Of a DNA stretch of 64,000 nt, positions 43,112 through 50,700 are shown one piece after another. The stretch is from Bacillus sp. EB106-08-02-XG196 (lineage in GTDB: Bacteria > Bacillota > Bacilli > Bacillales > Cytobacillaceae). The stretch's first letter is position 1. Each line of letters opens with the position of its first letter. The notes under the pieces were generated by a model. That model saw nothing but the letters and a program-made list of their open reading frames with translations. It searched no databases and had not been told where the DNA came from. The translations under genes and the position numbers were made by a program. The stretch lies in assembly GCF_013396335.1 (NCBI RefSeq), contig NZ_JABWSY010000019.1, positions 62,001 to 126,000 on the forward strand. The letters are read 5' to 3'.

Positions 43112-43432
43112 ATGGATTTAGAGCCAATTTGGCAGCTATTTATTAAGAAACTCTCAACGAATAAAAGTATTACAAATGTACACTGGAAAAAAATAACTGG
43201 AATCCCGTTTTTATATATTACCATAACCCCTAATTTATCTCAGCAGACTCTTGAGGAATTCATTATCAAGTGTTCCATTGTAGCAATGAAGGGTCACCGT
43301 TTGCACAGTGAAACAATTTTTGTGAGGCAGGATGGAGTTCTTTTGGTTTATCGGCACCGGTTTTATGTACCTCAAGAAAAAATGTTTTGCTGCGGGAACC
43401 TATGCGTTGATTGTACGCGGTTAAAAAGGTAA
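43112..43432 (+). CDS. Small protein with C-terminal cysteine cluster
   Basis: Protein of 106 residues, no membrane segment or signal peptide. I do not recognise a named family with certainty. The C terminus reads EKMFCCGNLCVDCTRLKR, giving four Cys (CC..xxC.xxC) within ten residues, a possible metal or Fe-S site. It lies on the opposite strand between ylbG and ylbF; ylbF ends in its own Cys-rich tail. The ATG at 43112 is preferred, with GGTGA 5 bases upstream; an ATG at 43100 has poorer spacing. Confidence 0.7.
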   Translation: MDLEPIWQLFIKKLSTNKSITNVHWKKITGIPFLYITITPNLSQQTLEEFIIKCSIVAMKGHRLHSETIFVRQDGVLLVYRHRFYVPQEKMFCCGNLCVDCTRLKR

Positions 43433-43467
43433 AAAAACGGCTTAATCAGAATTAAGCCGAATTTTTA
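43432..43467. terminator. Bidirectional terminator before ylbF
   Basis: Stem CGGCTTAATC/GAATTAAGCCG with A/T runs on both sides, overlapping the ends of the two convergent genes. Confidence 0.9.
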
Positions 43468-43908
43468 TGCTGAGCAACCGCAGCTTCCACCACCGCCACA
43501 GCCAGCGCCATGGGAATCAGAATGGAAAAATGGGTTTCCTGTAGGAACCTTAATATGTTTAGAAACTGCCCCTCCCACCTGCATACTGATTTCATCGAGC
43601 AGATTTTGCAGGTCATTTTCTGCTAATTTGAATTCAGCTACATGTGGATCTAAGTCCATATCCCGTTTATATTCACGAATTTGACTCATTACCCTTTTAT
43701 AATCTGGATGATATTTGCCAAACCGCTGCACCTCTTCATAAAGCTCCTTAAGGTTTACAAAACGGTTAATCTTCTCTTGCGTTTCTTTATTCGACTGCAT
43801 CTTATATAGGCAAATCTGATATTGTTCTAAAATGTCAGATTCAAAAACCATTTGTGCTAATTCCTCAGCGTATTCTAATAGTTCTACTCTTTCTGATGTA
43901 GCTAGCAT
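43465..43908 (-). CDS. ylbF: Ric complex subunit YlbF (RicF)
   Basis: Helical protein of 147 residues (B. subtilis 149) of the YlbF/YmcA family. With YmcA and YaaT it forms the Ric complex, which binds Fe-S clusters, affects RNase Y-dependent mRNA maturation and supports competence, biofilm and sporulation. The central motif EEVQRFGKYHPDYKRVMSQIREYKRDMDLD is conserved (in part FGKYHPDY). The glycine- and cysteine-rich tail HGAGCGGGGSCGCSA is typical. The ATG at 43908 follows GGAGGTGG. Confidence 0.95.
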   Translation of the reverse strand: MLATSERVELLEYAEELAQMVFESDILEQYQICLYKMQSNKETQEKINRFVNLKELYEEVQRFGKYHPDYKRVMSQIREYKRDMDLDPHVAEFKLAENDLQNLLDEISMQVGGAVSKHIKVPTGNPFFHSDSHGAGCGGGGSCGCSA

Positions 43909-43966
43909 GTAAGCCCACCTCCATTCACATTTTAACATGAATGTATGCTGAAAGTGAAATAAACTA

Positions 43967-44353
43967 CTACTTAGGGATATTTACCAAGAACTCATTTGTT
44001 AATCCGTATGATTTGTTGTGCAAATCTACAACCTCCAATTTAACCTCATGTTCCCCTGGAGGAAGACCTTTAATGATAAAGGCTGCTGCGTTTACCTCCC
44101 TCGTTCTTTTCCCATCTACCCAAACTACCAGCTTACCTACTTTCTGACCCTTTTGATCTGATTGCCGAAAGCTGATTCCAGATAAAATACATTCAACAAA
44201 TACATCTTTGCCATTCGTTTTGGATTGAACAAAAAACGAGGGCGCCTTGTCCGAATATTCACTGAATACCGGTGATGCAGTTGAACCTTGGAAGCCAGAA
44301 AGGATACTAACTAAAAATATAGAAAGAATGGTTAATTCCATGTACTTTTTCAA
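43967..44353 (-). CDS. Predicted secreted protein of unknown function
   Basis: Protein of 128 residues. It begins MKKYMELTILSIFLVSIL, a Sec signal peptide or N-terminal anchor, with probable cleavage near STASPVFS. The mature part looks like a beta-sandwich domain (VFVECILSGISF, KLVVWVDGKRT, IKGLPPGEHEVKLEVVDLHNK), similar in style to Ig-like adhesion or binding domains. No catalytic motif. The start is TTG at 44353 with GGAG 7 bases upstream. It may be co-transcribed with ylbF. Confidence 0.72.
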   Translation of the reverse strand: MKKYMELTILSIFLVSILSGFQGSTASPVFSEYSDKAPSFFVQSKTNGKDVFVECILSGISFRQSDQKGQKVGKLVVWVDGKRTREVNAAAFIIKGLPPGEHEVKLEVVDLHNKSYGLTNEFLVNIPK

Positions 44354-44421
44354 ATCATCACTCCTTTTACCTGTATTGTTCACCTCGTTTATTTTTTTTA
44401 CTCTTTACTTTTTTAACGAAA

Positions 44422-44663
44422 GGCTGTGTTAAATTGGGCTGTTGATTTGTGCTCCACTAAGGAATGCTACCTCGAATAATCACCGCAGGGACAGGCCGTC
44501 TCTGCCTGTCCCGAGGCGCTTCGCTTTCCGCAGGCGGTTCGGGAAGCCTCCTCGACGCTAAAGCGCCTGCGGGGTCTCCCCTGTCCCGTCCTCCTGCAGG
44601 AGTCTCGCGCCTTCCGCACAAATCAACAGAGTTCTAAGATCAACAGTTACCTTTAACACAGCC
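44422..44663. mobile_element. MITE-like element with 8-bp target duplication
   Basis: 242-bp non-coding element. Ends are perfect inverted repeats GGCTGTGTTAAA (44422-44433) and TTTAACACAGCC (44652-44663). A second inverted pair lies inside: CTGTTGATTTGTGC (44439-44452) and GCACAAATCAACAG (44616-44629). Perfect direct repeats TAACGAAA flank it at 44414-44421 and 44664-44671. The core is GC-rich and has smaller palindromes (GACAGGCCGTCTCTGCCTGTC, in part). No transposase frame. Its core resembles a repeat I associate with many Bacillus genomes. Confidence 0.85.
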
Positions 44664-44667
44664 TAAC

Positions 44668-44697
44668 GAAAAAAAGACCACAAGCTAAGTGGTCCAT
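44668..44697 (-). terminator. Terminator of ylbE
   Basis: Stem GGACCAC/GTGGTCT separated by a short loop just after the ylbE stop codon, followed on the minus strand by TTTTTTTC. The MITE-like element begins directly after this T run. Confidence 0.8.
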
Positions 44698-44699
44698 CA

Positions 44700-44939
44700 T
44701 CAATCTTGGTCTTTCATAGACTGAAGCATGTAAAACATCATGGATGCCATTTGTACATTATTTGTAAATTTCTCAACCTTGTGTGGAATGGTTTTTTTAT
44801 AGTAATGAAGTGACTCAATTTCTAAAGTCTGCAAATCATAGGGGTTCCTAGATAACTTTCGATACCATAGCGGCTGTTCTCGTATAAATTTCTTTAATTC
44901 TTTTTGGCCATTTAAATATTCTAGTACATCTCTTCTCAT
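44700..44939 (-). CDS. ylbE: YlbE-like protein
   Basis: Small protein of 79 residues that matches the YlbE family by sequence style (RRDVLEYLNGQKELKKFIREQPLWYRKLSRNP) and by place next to ylbD and ylbF. It has no membrane segment. Function is unknown. It follows ylbD by 17 bases and should share its transcript. The ATG has GAAGGG upstream. Confidence 0.85.
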   Translation of the reverse strand: MRRDVLEYLNGQKELKKFIREQPLWYRKLSRNPYDLQTLEIESLHYYKKTIPHKVEKFTNNVQMASMMFYMLQSMKDQD

Positions 44940-44956
44940 GGAAACTTTCCCTTCTG

Positions 44957-45352
44957 TTAGTCTTTACGAAATGAAAAAGGATGTTTGTGTTCAACTTTTA
45001 ATGGGGCCTGTTTAGGTTGACTGCCCTGAAATTGGGAAAGTACGCCTTGAATAGCCCCTAGCGCTTGACTTAAGTTATTAACATAATGCTGAATTTGATT
45101 GTGATCCATTTTTTGTACGGTTCCAAGGATTGTTGATATCCAGTCTCCATTTTTATCCTCTTCCTTTTCAGCACTAGGACTAGTTTTAACCCCTAATGTT
45201 TCCCAACGATTATCTTCTTCTCCAAGTAGATACCAATCTTCATATAACTCCTGCCAAGTTGAATTCCCATTCCGTACTTCCTTAATTAACGCCGGGTTGT
45301 TTTTCACAAACTCTTTAAATTTAATCACGGAAGGATGTAAATTTTTTTGCAT
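44957..45352 (-). CDS. ylbD: YlbD, putative spore coat protein
   Basis: Protein of 131 residues, cytoplasmic by sequence, in the YlbD family that in B. subtilis is described as a spore coat protein. The N-terminal half (LHPSVIKFKEFVKNNPALIKEVRNG...WQELYEDWYLLGEED) is the conserved part. A serine-rich acidic linker and a polar tail ending HPFSFRKD follow. The ATG start follows GGGGTGA. It heads the ylbD-ylbE pair. Confidence 0.85.
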   Translation of the reverse strand: MQKNLHPSVIKFKEFVKNNPALIKEVRNGNSTWQELYEDWYLLGEEDNRWETLGVKTSPSAEKEEDKNGDWISTILGTVQKMDHNQIQHYVNNLSQALGAIQGVLSQFQGSQPKQAPLKVEHKHPFSFRKD

Positions 45353-45494
45353 AATACTTCACCCCTGCCCAAATCCAATGTGCCTATTATACGATATGTG
45401 CTAAATTAAAAATTGTGAAAAAACTACTTGCTGTAAAAATTATATTTATAATGGTAAGATGACTTCAGAATGAGAAACGAGAGAGGGATTACTG

Positions 45495-45983
45495 ATGAAA
45501 GATGCACTACATGAATTATTAAACAATTGTATTGAAAAAGGATCTGAAGAGGATTTAGATGCACTTGCCTATTTATTAGAAGGATTTCAAAAGAAAATTG
45601 ATAAAAAGTATACACAATATATTGATGGGCTCATACATATGGAGAGAAAAATAGATAAAGAAAAGAAAACCTGTGAAATCACTGTGCCATTAAATGCCGT
45701 TTGGAATAATTCATTAGATATGGTTCATGGAGGAATCACTGCCACTCTGCTTGATACTGTTATGGGGACAGTTATAAATGCCATCCTCCCAGAAGGTTAT
45801 GGAGCGGTAACAAATCAATTGAATATCCATTATATTGCTCCTGGAATAGGCGACTCACTCCTTTGTAAAGCTGAAATCATTCATCACGGCAGCAAGACGG
45901 TTGTGATTTCAGGAGAAGCTTTCCGCTCGGACGGAAAAAAAATAGCCCATGCAACAGGAACGTTTTTTATTATTCAAAAATAG
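45495..45983 (+). CDS. PaaI-family hotdog thioesterase
   Basis: Protein of 162 residues. A helical N-terminal part of about 55 residues precedes a hotdog domain with the family motif NSLDMVHGGITATLLDTVMGTVINA, where HGG is the catalytic region. It probably hydrolyses an acyl-CoA; the substrate is unknown. The N-terminal extension is longer than in minimal PaaI proteins. The ATG follows AGAGAGGG. The next gene starts 21 bases after its stop, suggesting an operon. Confidence 0.88.
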   Translation: MKDALHELLNNCIEKGSEEDLDALAYLLEGFQKKIDKKYTQYIDGLIHMERKIDKEKKTCEITVPLNAVWNNSLDMVHGGITATLLDTVMGTVINAILPEGYGAVTNQLNIHYIAPGIGDSLLCKAEIIHHGSKTVVISGEAFRSDGKKIAHATGTFFIIQK

Positions 45984-46006
45984 GGTAAACGAGGAGAAAG
46001 AACAAA

Positions 46007-46375
46007 ATGGTTACTGCGGTTGTCATTCCCATTCTTTGCCTTTACTTCTTTTGGTTTACTAGAAAAGAAATGAAACTAAATGATAGTAAGTGGCTAGCAG
46101 CTGCTGATGTAGCAAAAGAAGCGGTTCTGACCGGTGAAATAAAAAGTATTAACCAAGAAAAACAACGTTTTTATTATCATCGGTACATACTTTTATATGA
46201 ACTTACAGTCCAAACCGAAACAAAATTAATAAAAGCTAAAAAAATAATCCCAATCAGAAATAATATTGAAATTGATACTTTTTCGGTTGGGGAGGTATTA
46301 AGAATATATGGCAGCTGGGAAGGAAATCATTTTCATTTTAACGAATACCAACTGGTGCATATAGATAAAAAGTAA
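46007..46375 (+). CDS. Membrane-anchored protein of unknown function
   Basis: Protein of 122 residues with one N-terminal hydrophobic segment (VTAVVIPILCLYFFWFT) and a cytosolic or extracellular domain that looks like a small beta barrel (VLTGEIKSINQEKQRFYY, KLIKAKKIIPI, GEVLRIYGSWEGNHFHFNEYQ). The style recalls OB-fold domains, but no family is recognised. It lies 21 bases after the thioesterase gene and the pair ends at a strong terminator. The ATG follows GGAGAAAG. Confidence 0.65.
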   Translation: MVTAVVIPILCLYFFWFTRKEMKLNDSKWLAAADVAKEAVLTGEIKSINQEKQRFYYHRYILLYELTVQTETKLIKAKKIIPIRNNIEIDTFSVGEVLRIYGSWEGNHFHFNEYQLVHIDKK

Positions 46376-46405
46376 AAAGGTGACTAGCTAGTCACCTTTT
46401 TACTT
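46374..46405. terminator. Bidirectional terminator
   Basis: Perfect 13-bp palindromic stem around AAAAAGGTGACTA/TAGTCACCTTTTT, with T-rich sequence on both sides. It closes the plus-strand pair and the convergent ylbC gene. Confidence 0.92.
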
Positions 46406-46409
46406 TTAT

Positions 46410-47483
46410 CTAATCCTCAGATTTTTGAATAAAGTTTTGTGTATAATATTTTTGATACACTCCAATACCTAGGTGAGTGAAATCCTCATTTAATAATGAC
46501 TCCCGGTGACCTTTACTATTTAACCAGCCCTCGGCCACTGCAGGACCATCAGTGTAATTAGCAGCAATATTTTCACCAGCAGACTTATAGGCAACTCTAG
46601 CAGCCTCTAGTCTATCGGAAAGACTGCCAAACTTCTTAGAGGTATGGGAGAAGTCATTGTTATCTGACATATCCTTACTATGACCATAGGCTACTTCTGA
46701 TGTCTCCTCATCCCATTTTAAACTTTTCACATTATGCCTTATCCGCATAACATTGGTGATATCATGTATTTCTTTCTCAGTTCCTTCCTCAATGACTCTC
46801 CACATCTCTTCACTAGGCTCAAGCGCTTCAATTAATTCACCGCTATAGACTAGTTCGTAGGGACGCTGTTTAATTAAGGTTTCATCGTTCAAAAAGCGTA
46901 CACTGGAGAGGCTGCCAGTAAATTTGTCTATATATAATTGGGCAAAAACATCTCCCAATTTTATTAATGGACGAATATTCAAATCAGTATCATTCAATTC
47001 AAAACGATAAGAATTCCCCTTAAACTCAATATCTATATTTGTATCAATAGACTGCGTATTAAAAATTTCCTCAATTGGCTGTCCTATTTTAAATGGTGAA
47101 ACATCCAAATTATCGCCTATTGCAAATACCGTTACCACTTTGTTATTCTCCACACCAACCTGGACATAACGGGAGTAGTCAGTATTATAAATATACCATT
47201 GATACCCATATAAAGATTCATCGATTCTTTGTGGTTCACCTAGGATTCCTTTTAAATAGGTGAGATTTTGACCAACGAGTAAGCCCATACCACTGTTTGG
47301 ATGTTCACCAGACGTTTTCTCTTGGATATTATTTTCCCGATTTTGATATAATGAATTGTTCATTTCTAACGTATGTTCATCAGTAATTAAAACTTCATTA
47401 TCGCCATTTTCATTTATACTTGCATAAAAACCAATGGTCACGAAAATCGACGCTAGGATGAGGATTCTGAAGAGAGTACGCAG
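46410..47483 (-). CDS. ylbC: CAP-domain (SCP/YkwD) protein YlbC
   Basis: Predicted secreted or membrane-anchored protein of 357 residues. The C-terminal CAP domain has HNVKSLKWDEETSEVAYGHSKDM, SHTSKKFGSLSDRL and AGENIAANYT...VAEGWLNSKGHRESLLN (positions about 225-350). A CAP-associated domain precedes it. No ATG gives an export signal: the first conventional start is GTG at 47441, inside the hydrophobic stretch LRTLFRILILASIFVTIGFYA. A CTG at 47483, 6 bases after GGGTGA, would include the whole helix and is proposed as the start; an ATA at 47489 is also possible. Confidence 0.85.
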   Translation of the reverse strand: MRTLFRILILASIFVTIGFYASINENGDNEVLITDEHTLEMNNSLYQNRENNIQEKTSGEHPNSGMGLLVGQNLTYLKGILGEPQRIDESLYGYQWYIYNTDYSRYVQVGVENNKVVTVFAIGDNLDVSPFKIGQPIEEIFNTQSIDTNIDIEFKGNSYRFELNDTDLNIRPLIKLGDVFAQLYIDKFTGSLSSVRFLNDETLIKQRPYELVYSGELIEALEPSEEMWRVIEEGTEKEIHDITNVMRIRHNVKSLKWDEETSEVAYGHSKDMSDNNDFSHTSKKFGSLSDRLEAARVAYKSAGENIAANYTDGPAVAEGWLNSKGHRESLLNEDFTHLGIGVYQKYYTQNFIQKSED

Positions 47484-47605
47484 TTGTATTCACCCTCTCT
47501 ATTACATTTCATTCATAATATGTCTTATTTTAATTATTATATCACCATTATCATTGTAAGTAATAGAGAATATTAAACTTGTCAGAAAAATATAATTTAT
47601 GTAAA

Positions 47606-47641
47606 AAAACAGATACACCATTTTGATGTATCTGTTCTTCC
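47606..47641 (-). terminator. Intrinsic terminator of ylbB
   Basis: Perfect 10-bp stem AACAGATACA/TGTATCTGTT followed on the minus strand by TTTTTTTACA, directly after the ylbB stop codon. Confidence 0.9.
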
Positions 47642-47643
47642 TA

Positions 47644-48078
47644 TTAGTGTTGTACCCCATTATAATTTTGCTCTGAGATTTCTGTAAGTGCTTCTTTCGC
47701 TTGATCATCTGTCAATTCTCTAATTGCAAAATCTCCCAGAGAAACAATACCAATTAATTTATCCCCTTCGACAACAGGGAGCCGGCGAATTTGGTTCTCT
47801 GCCATTAAATTTGCCGCCTCCTTGGTTGTAGAGTCTGCAGATATTGTTACAAGTTTACTACTCATAATATCTTCCACTTTTGTTGAACCTGGGTGTTTTT
47901 CAGCAACGCCTCTCACCACGATATCACGGTCGGTAATCATACCTACAAGCTTATCCTTGTCAACAATGGGAATAGCTCCAACATTTAATTCCTTCATCTT
48001 TACTGCCACTTCAAAAACATTATCCAACAACGTGCAACACTCTACATTATCTGTCATAATATCACGTATCTTTTCCAA
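47644..48078 (-). CDS. ylbB: CBS-domain protein YlbB
   Basis: Protein of 144 residues made of two CBS domains in tandem (about 1-60 and 75-135), with the repeated VPIVDKDKLVGMITDRDIV and LPVVEGDKLIGIVSLGDFAIREL pattern. CBS pairs bind adenosyl nucleotides and act as sensors. The partner or ligand is not known. It lies between ylbC and ylbA. The ATG start is preceded by a GGGGGC element. Confidence 0.92.
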   Translation of the reverse strand: MEKIRDIMTDNVECCTLLDNVFEVAVKMKELNVGAIPIVDKDKLVGMITDRDIVVRGVAEKHPGSTKVEDIMSSKLVTISADSTTKEAANLMAENQIRRLPVVEGDKLIGIVSLGDFAIRELTDDQAKEALTEISEQNYNGVQH

Positions 48079-48244
48079 TTCTACGCCCCCATTTTTACAT
48101 AGTTTTGCTTTACCATTTTCTTATGTTTACCAAAAAGGAATGATTTATTCGATGATGTATTCATTGCAAGTTTACACATTTTCAACTATTATTAAATTGA
48201 ATTAATTTGCTTAGGTTAGGCATTGTTTCTAGGAGGGACTAATT

Positions 48245-48604
48245 ATGAGATTCGAGAATACTGGCTATGAAAAGATGAAAGCTGATTTAAACCGTTTAGA
48301 TGATGTAATGCTTGAGTACGGTTTAGTTCGAGAAGGTCAGTGGGATTACGACCGTGTTACATACGACCGTAAGTTTGAGTTAAAAGAAGGAACATTTTAC
48401 TTACGAGTTCAAGGCTTTGCTGTAGAAGGAAATGTTGATTCTAATAAGGCCGTTATCGAGTTAATAACGCCATTATTAGGTAAACATTATTATCCTCACG
48501 GAGTAGAATATGGTGAAGGGGAAAACTTCCCAACATCGCTAGTAAATCAATGCAAGAAAATTCTTGAGGGTGTAAAATCCGAAGTTGATAAATTTGCTTT
48601 GTAA
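48245..48604 (+). CDS. ylbA: YugN-like family protein YlbA
   Basis: Protein of 119 residues of the YugN-like family. It is soluble, with conserved LDDVMLEYGLVREGQWDYDRVTYDRKFEL and HYYPHGVEYGEGENFP segments. No function is assigned. The family contains YugN and YlbA in Bacillus. The ATG follows AGGAGGGAC. It is divergent from ylbB and ends at a strong terminator. Confidence 0.85.
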   Translation: MRFENTGYEKMKADLNRLDDVMLEYGLVREGQWDYDRVTYDRKFELKEGTFYLRVQGFAVEGNVDSNKAVIELITPLLGKHYYPHGVEYGEGENFPTSLVNQCKKILEGVKSEVDKFAL

Positions 48605-48606
48605 GC

Positions 48607-48647
48607 AAAAAGACGCATGAATACCATTCATGCGTCTTTTTTTATTT
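48607..48647 (+). terminator. Intrinsic terminator of ylbA
   Basis: Stem AAAAAGACGCATGAAT/ATTCATGCGTCTTTTT with short loop, followed by TTTTATTT. A MITE-like element abuts its T run. Confidence 0.93.
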
Positions 48648-48648
48648 G

Positions 48649-48872
48649 GGCTGCGTTCAAGCTGAATGTTGATTTTACTGTGTTTGGAAAATAAGCGGAG
48701 TTTTTCCGCTTATGGTATCCAAATCATTGGATTTTGTCTTATTTAAAGCAGGTAACCGGAATATTTCCGCTTATATCGGCTTCTTAAGGTTCCTTTATAT
48801 CAATAGCCGGAAATTCTCCGCTTATGAATGATCAACCCTACACGAAAATCAACAATGAATCATAACATAGCC
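48649..48872. mobile_element. Degenerate MITE-like element related to the one at 44422
   Basis: About 224 bases between the ylbA terminator and the stop codon of the convergent acetyltransferase gene. Ends resemble those of the 44422-44663 element: GGCTGCGTT...AATGTTGATTTT at the left and, read in reverse complement, GGCTATGTT...ATTGTTGATTTTCG at the right. Inside are three copies of a GGAA(n)TTCCGCTTAT unit: 48691-48713 (a palindrome), 48756-48774 and 48807-48825. Flanking TATTT on both sides could be remnants of a target duplication. No transposase. Confidence 0.7.
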
Positions 48873-48875
48873 TAT

Positions 48876-50054
48876 TTAAAAGAAATCATAAAAATATGGC
48901 TTGTTTTGTGGGAACAGTTTTTCTAAAACTTCTATTTCTGTTTCTTGACACTGTATGTAACCTAGTTCAAATAATTCTGCAGGGCGTTTGTAACCAAATA
49001 GTAACGCGGTCAATGAATTAATATCTAATCTTACACCTCGTTTAGGAGGCTGAACACAATTACTTCCTTGCTTGTCTTTATAAACTTTTACTTCTCCATC
49101 ACTAAGGAGATAGGTGCCATTGTTCCAAGGCGCATATTCATCTTCAATGTGCAGGAATACCTTATTATTGATGTTATTAAAAGGATATTTATTTAGGCAT
49201 TGCTCAGCATCGACAACACGTGCCATAAAATAGGGAGTAACCTCCATCTTTACTTTTGGTTGATGCATGATAAATGGCAAAAGCTCATGGTTTGAAGTTA
49301 GTATGCTGACGTTATCAACCATAGAGTCATGCTGACAAATAAAATTCCACAATCCGCACCTTGCCTCTCTATTTAACGCAACAAACTCTTCAACTTCCAT
49401 TTTACTCTCTTTTACTTCAAATAAGATGTACCCTATTGGTTCATCATTTTTGTTGTAGTAAACGGCAATCTTACCCTCACCATAAATGTTATTCGTCCAC
49501 CACGATTTCTCACGAACAAGCATCCCCATATAATTATTACTGTACTGAGCATAAACGGCTTCTATATCAGGATGATGGCTGTCTTTTGTAAACCGCTTAA
49601 TGGAGCCAGGCTGATTTTCTAAAAACTTAAGATCCTTTTTCTCAATAAGCAGCTTCTTATTTTCAGTAAATACTTCCCAGCCGAATTTTCGGTAAAAGCT
49701 AATATCAAAGGGGTGTAATAGTGAAACAAATTGCTCTTCATATCGCATTCTTTCTAATGCTGTTATTATTAACCTTTTTACATACCCGTTTCTTCTAAAT
49801 TCAGGATATGTTGCAACCCCTGCTATACCACCCATTTTCCATTGTTTATCCTTCATATTAATATGATAAGGTATTATATGAAGCTTGGCACAAAGACTAT
49901 TATCCTCCCACGCTCCTATTACTGTATGTCGTTTCAGCATTTCTAGTCTTTGAGCAACACGATCCTCAGGTACTTTGTATTGAAAAGCATACATTGATAG
50001 CTTAAGTGATTCTAAATAATCCTTTTCCTCAAGTTCTTTGATTTCCAAGTCCAT
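48876..50054 (-). CDS. Eis-like GNAT family acetyltransferase
   Basis: Protein of 392 residues built like the Eis enhanced-intracellular-survival family: an N-terminal GNAT domain with the acetyl-CoA motif GVATYPEFRRNGYVKRLI (near residue 82), a second GNAT-like central domain (CGLWNFICQHDSM region) and a C-terminal sterol-carrier-like domain (PFNNINNKVFLHIEDEYAPWNNGTYLL). Eis enzymes acetylate lysines or aminoglycosides; the substrate here is unknown. The ATG at 50054 is preceded by AAAGGGAG, and a GTG at 50057 overlaps it. Confidence 0.88.
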   Translation of the reverse strand: MDLEIKELEEKDYLESLKLSMYAFQYKVPEDRVAQRLEMLKRHTVIGAWEDNSLCAKLHIIPYHINMKDKQWKMGGIAGVATYPEFRRNGYVKRLIITALERMRYEEQFVSLLHPFDISFYRKFGWEVFTENKKLLIEKKDLKFLENQPGSIKRFTKDSHHPDIEAVYAQYSNNYMGMLVREKSWWTNNIYGEGKIAVYYNKNDEPIGYILFEVKESKMEVEEFVALNREARCGLWNFICQHDSMVDNVSILTSNHELLPFIMHQPKVKMEVTPYFMARVVDAEQCLNKYPFNNINNKVFLHIEDEYAPWNNGTYLLSDGEVKVYKDKQGSNCVQPPKRGVRLDINSLTALLFGYKRPAELFELGYIQCQETEIEVLEKLFPQNKPYFYDFF

Positions 50055-50107
50055 CACTCCCTTTATTAAAATATTTCTCTTAATAGCCAGAAATTCCTTT
50101 CATAATA

Positions 50108-50138
50108 ATACAAAAAAGTGCCATTGCAGGCACTTTTA
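50108..50138 (-). terminator. Terminator of ctaM
   Basis: Stem AAAAGTGCC/GGCACTTTT overlapping the ctaM stop codon region, followed on the minus strand by TTGTATT. It separates ctaM from the acetyltransferase gene. Confidence 0.8.
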
Positions 50139-50600
50139 TATTCCTAATATTGCTTTTATCGTCGAGGTTGTTTCTCCTCCCGTGTAAAAAACATAAAGTA
50201 ATAAGTATACGGCCACACCAGTGATAGCTGTAAAAAACCAAATGACACTTGTAATCGGACCTAGTTTTCGATGTTTGGTTAAGTTATTTTTATAACCTGT
50301 ATAGAGTGTCACAATTCCAAAAACTGCTCCAGTGGTTGCTAAAGTGATATGAAAAATTAAAAAAATTGTGTAATAAATTTTTAAATTGTCTGGACCGCCA
50401 AAGGCCGTATTTCCAATAAAAATAGTTCTTGATGCATAAATGATAAAGAAAATAAGTGCAAATATTGCAGCTGTAAACATTGTCTTTTTATGTGCTTCTA
50501 TTTTCCTTTGTTTAATTTGCCACCAGCCAATCGCTACCGTAATAGCACTTAAAACGATAAAGCTGGTACTTATCGTAGGTAATATTGCTAGGGAATTCAT
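50136..50600 (-). CDS. ctaM: DUF420 oxidase assembly protein CtaM
   Basis: Membrane protein of 154 residues with four predicted helices (starting near residues 5, 38, 77 and 118). It belongs to DUF420, called CtaM/YozB in Bacillus and Staphylococcus, where it is needed for maturation of heme-copper oxidases. Conserved His residues (LKIYYTIFLIFHITLATTG and NNLTKHRKLG) are typical. It lies after ctaG, in line with this role. The ATG follows AGTGAGG. Confidence 0.9.
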   Translation of the reverse strand: MNSLAILPTISTSFIVLSAITVAIGWWQIKQRKIEAHKKTMFTAAIFALIFFIIYASRTIFIGNTAFGGPDNLKIYYTIFLIFHITLATTGAVFGIVTLYTGYKNNLTKHRKLGPITSVIWFFTAITGVAVYLLLYVFYTGGETTSTIKAILGI

Positions 50601-50664
50601 GGAATTAGCCTCACTTTTTTATATTTTCTACAATAATTTTAGTTTAGTTATCCCTTTTTTTCAA

Positions 50665-50700
50665 TAAAAAGAAAATCTCCCAGTCAATTGGGAGATTTAT
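50665..50700 (-). terminator. Terminator of ctaG
   Basis: Stem AAATCTCCCA/TGGGAGATTT with a GTCAAT-type loop, overlapping the ctaG stop codon and followed on the minus strand by TCTTTTTATTG. Confidence 0.85.

Noticed and set aside
44450..44620. Protein-coding gene in the GC-rich core of the MITE-like element
   Set aside because: No start with a ribosome binding site and no sizeable frame; palindromic content explains the composition.
48691..48825. CRISPR-like array from three TTCCGCTTAT repeats
   Set aside because: Only three short, variable and unevenly spaced units, inside a MITE-like element, with no cas genes.
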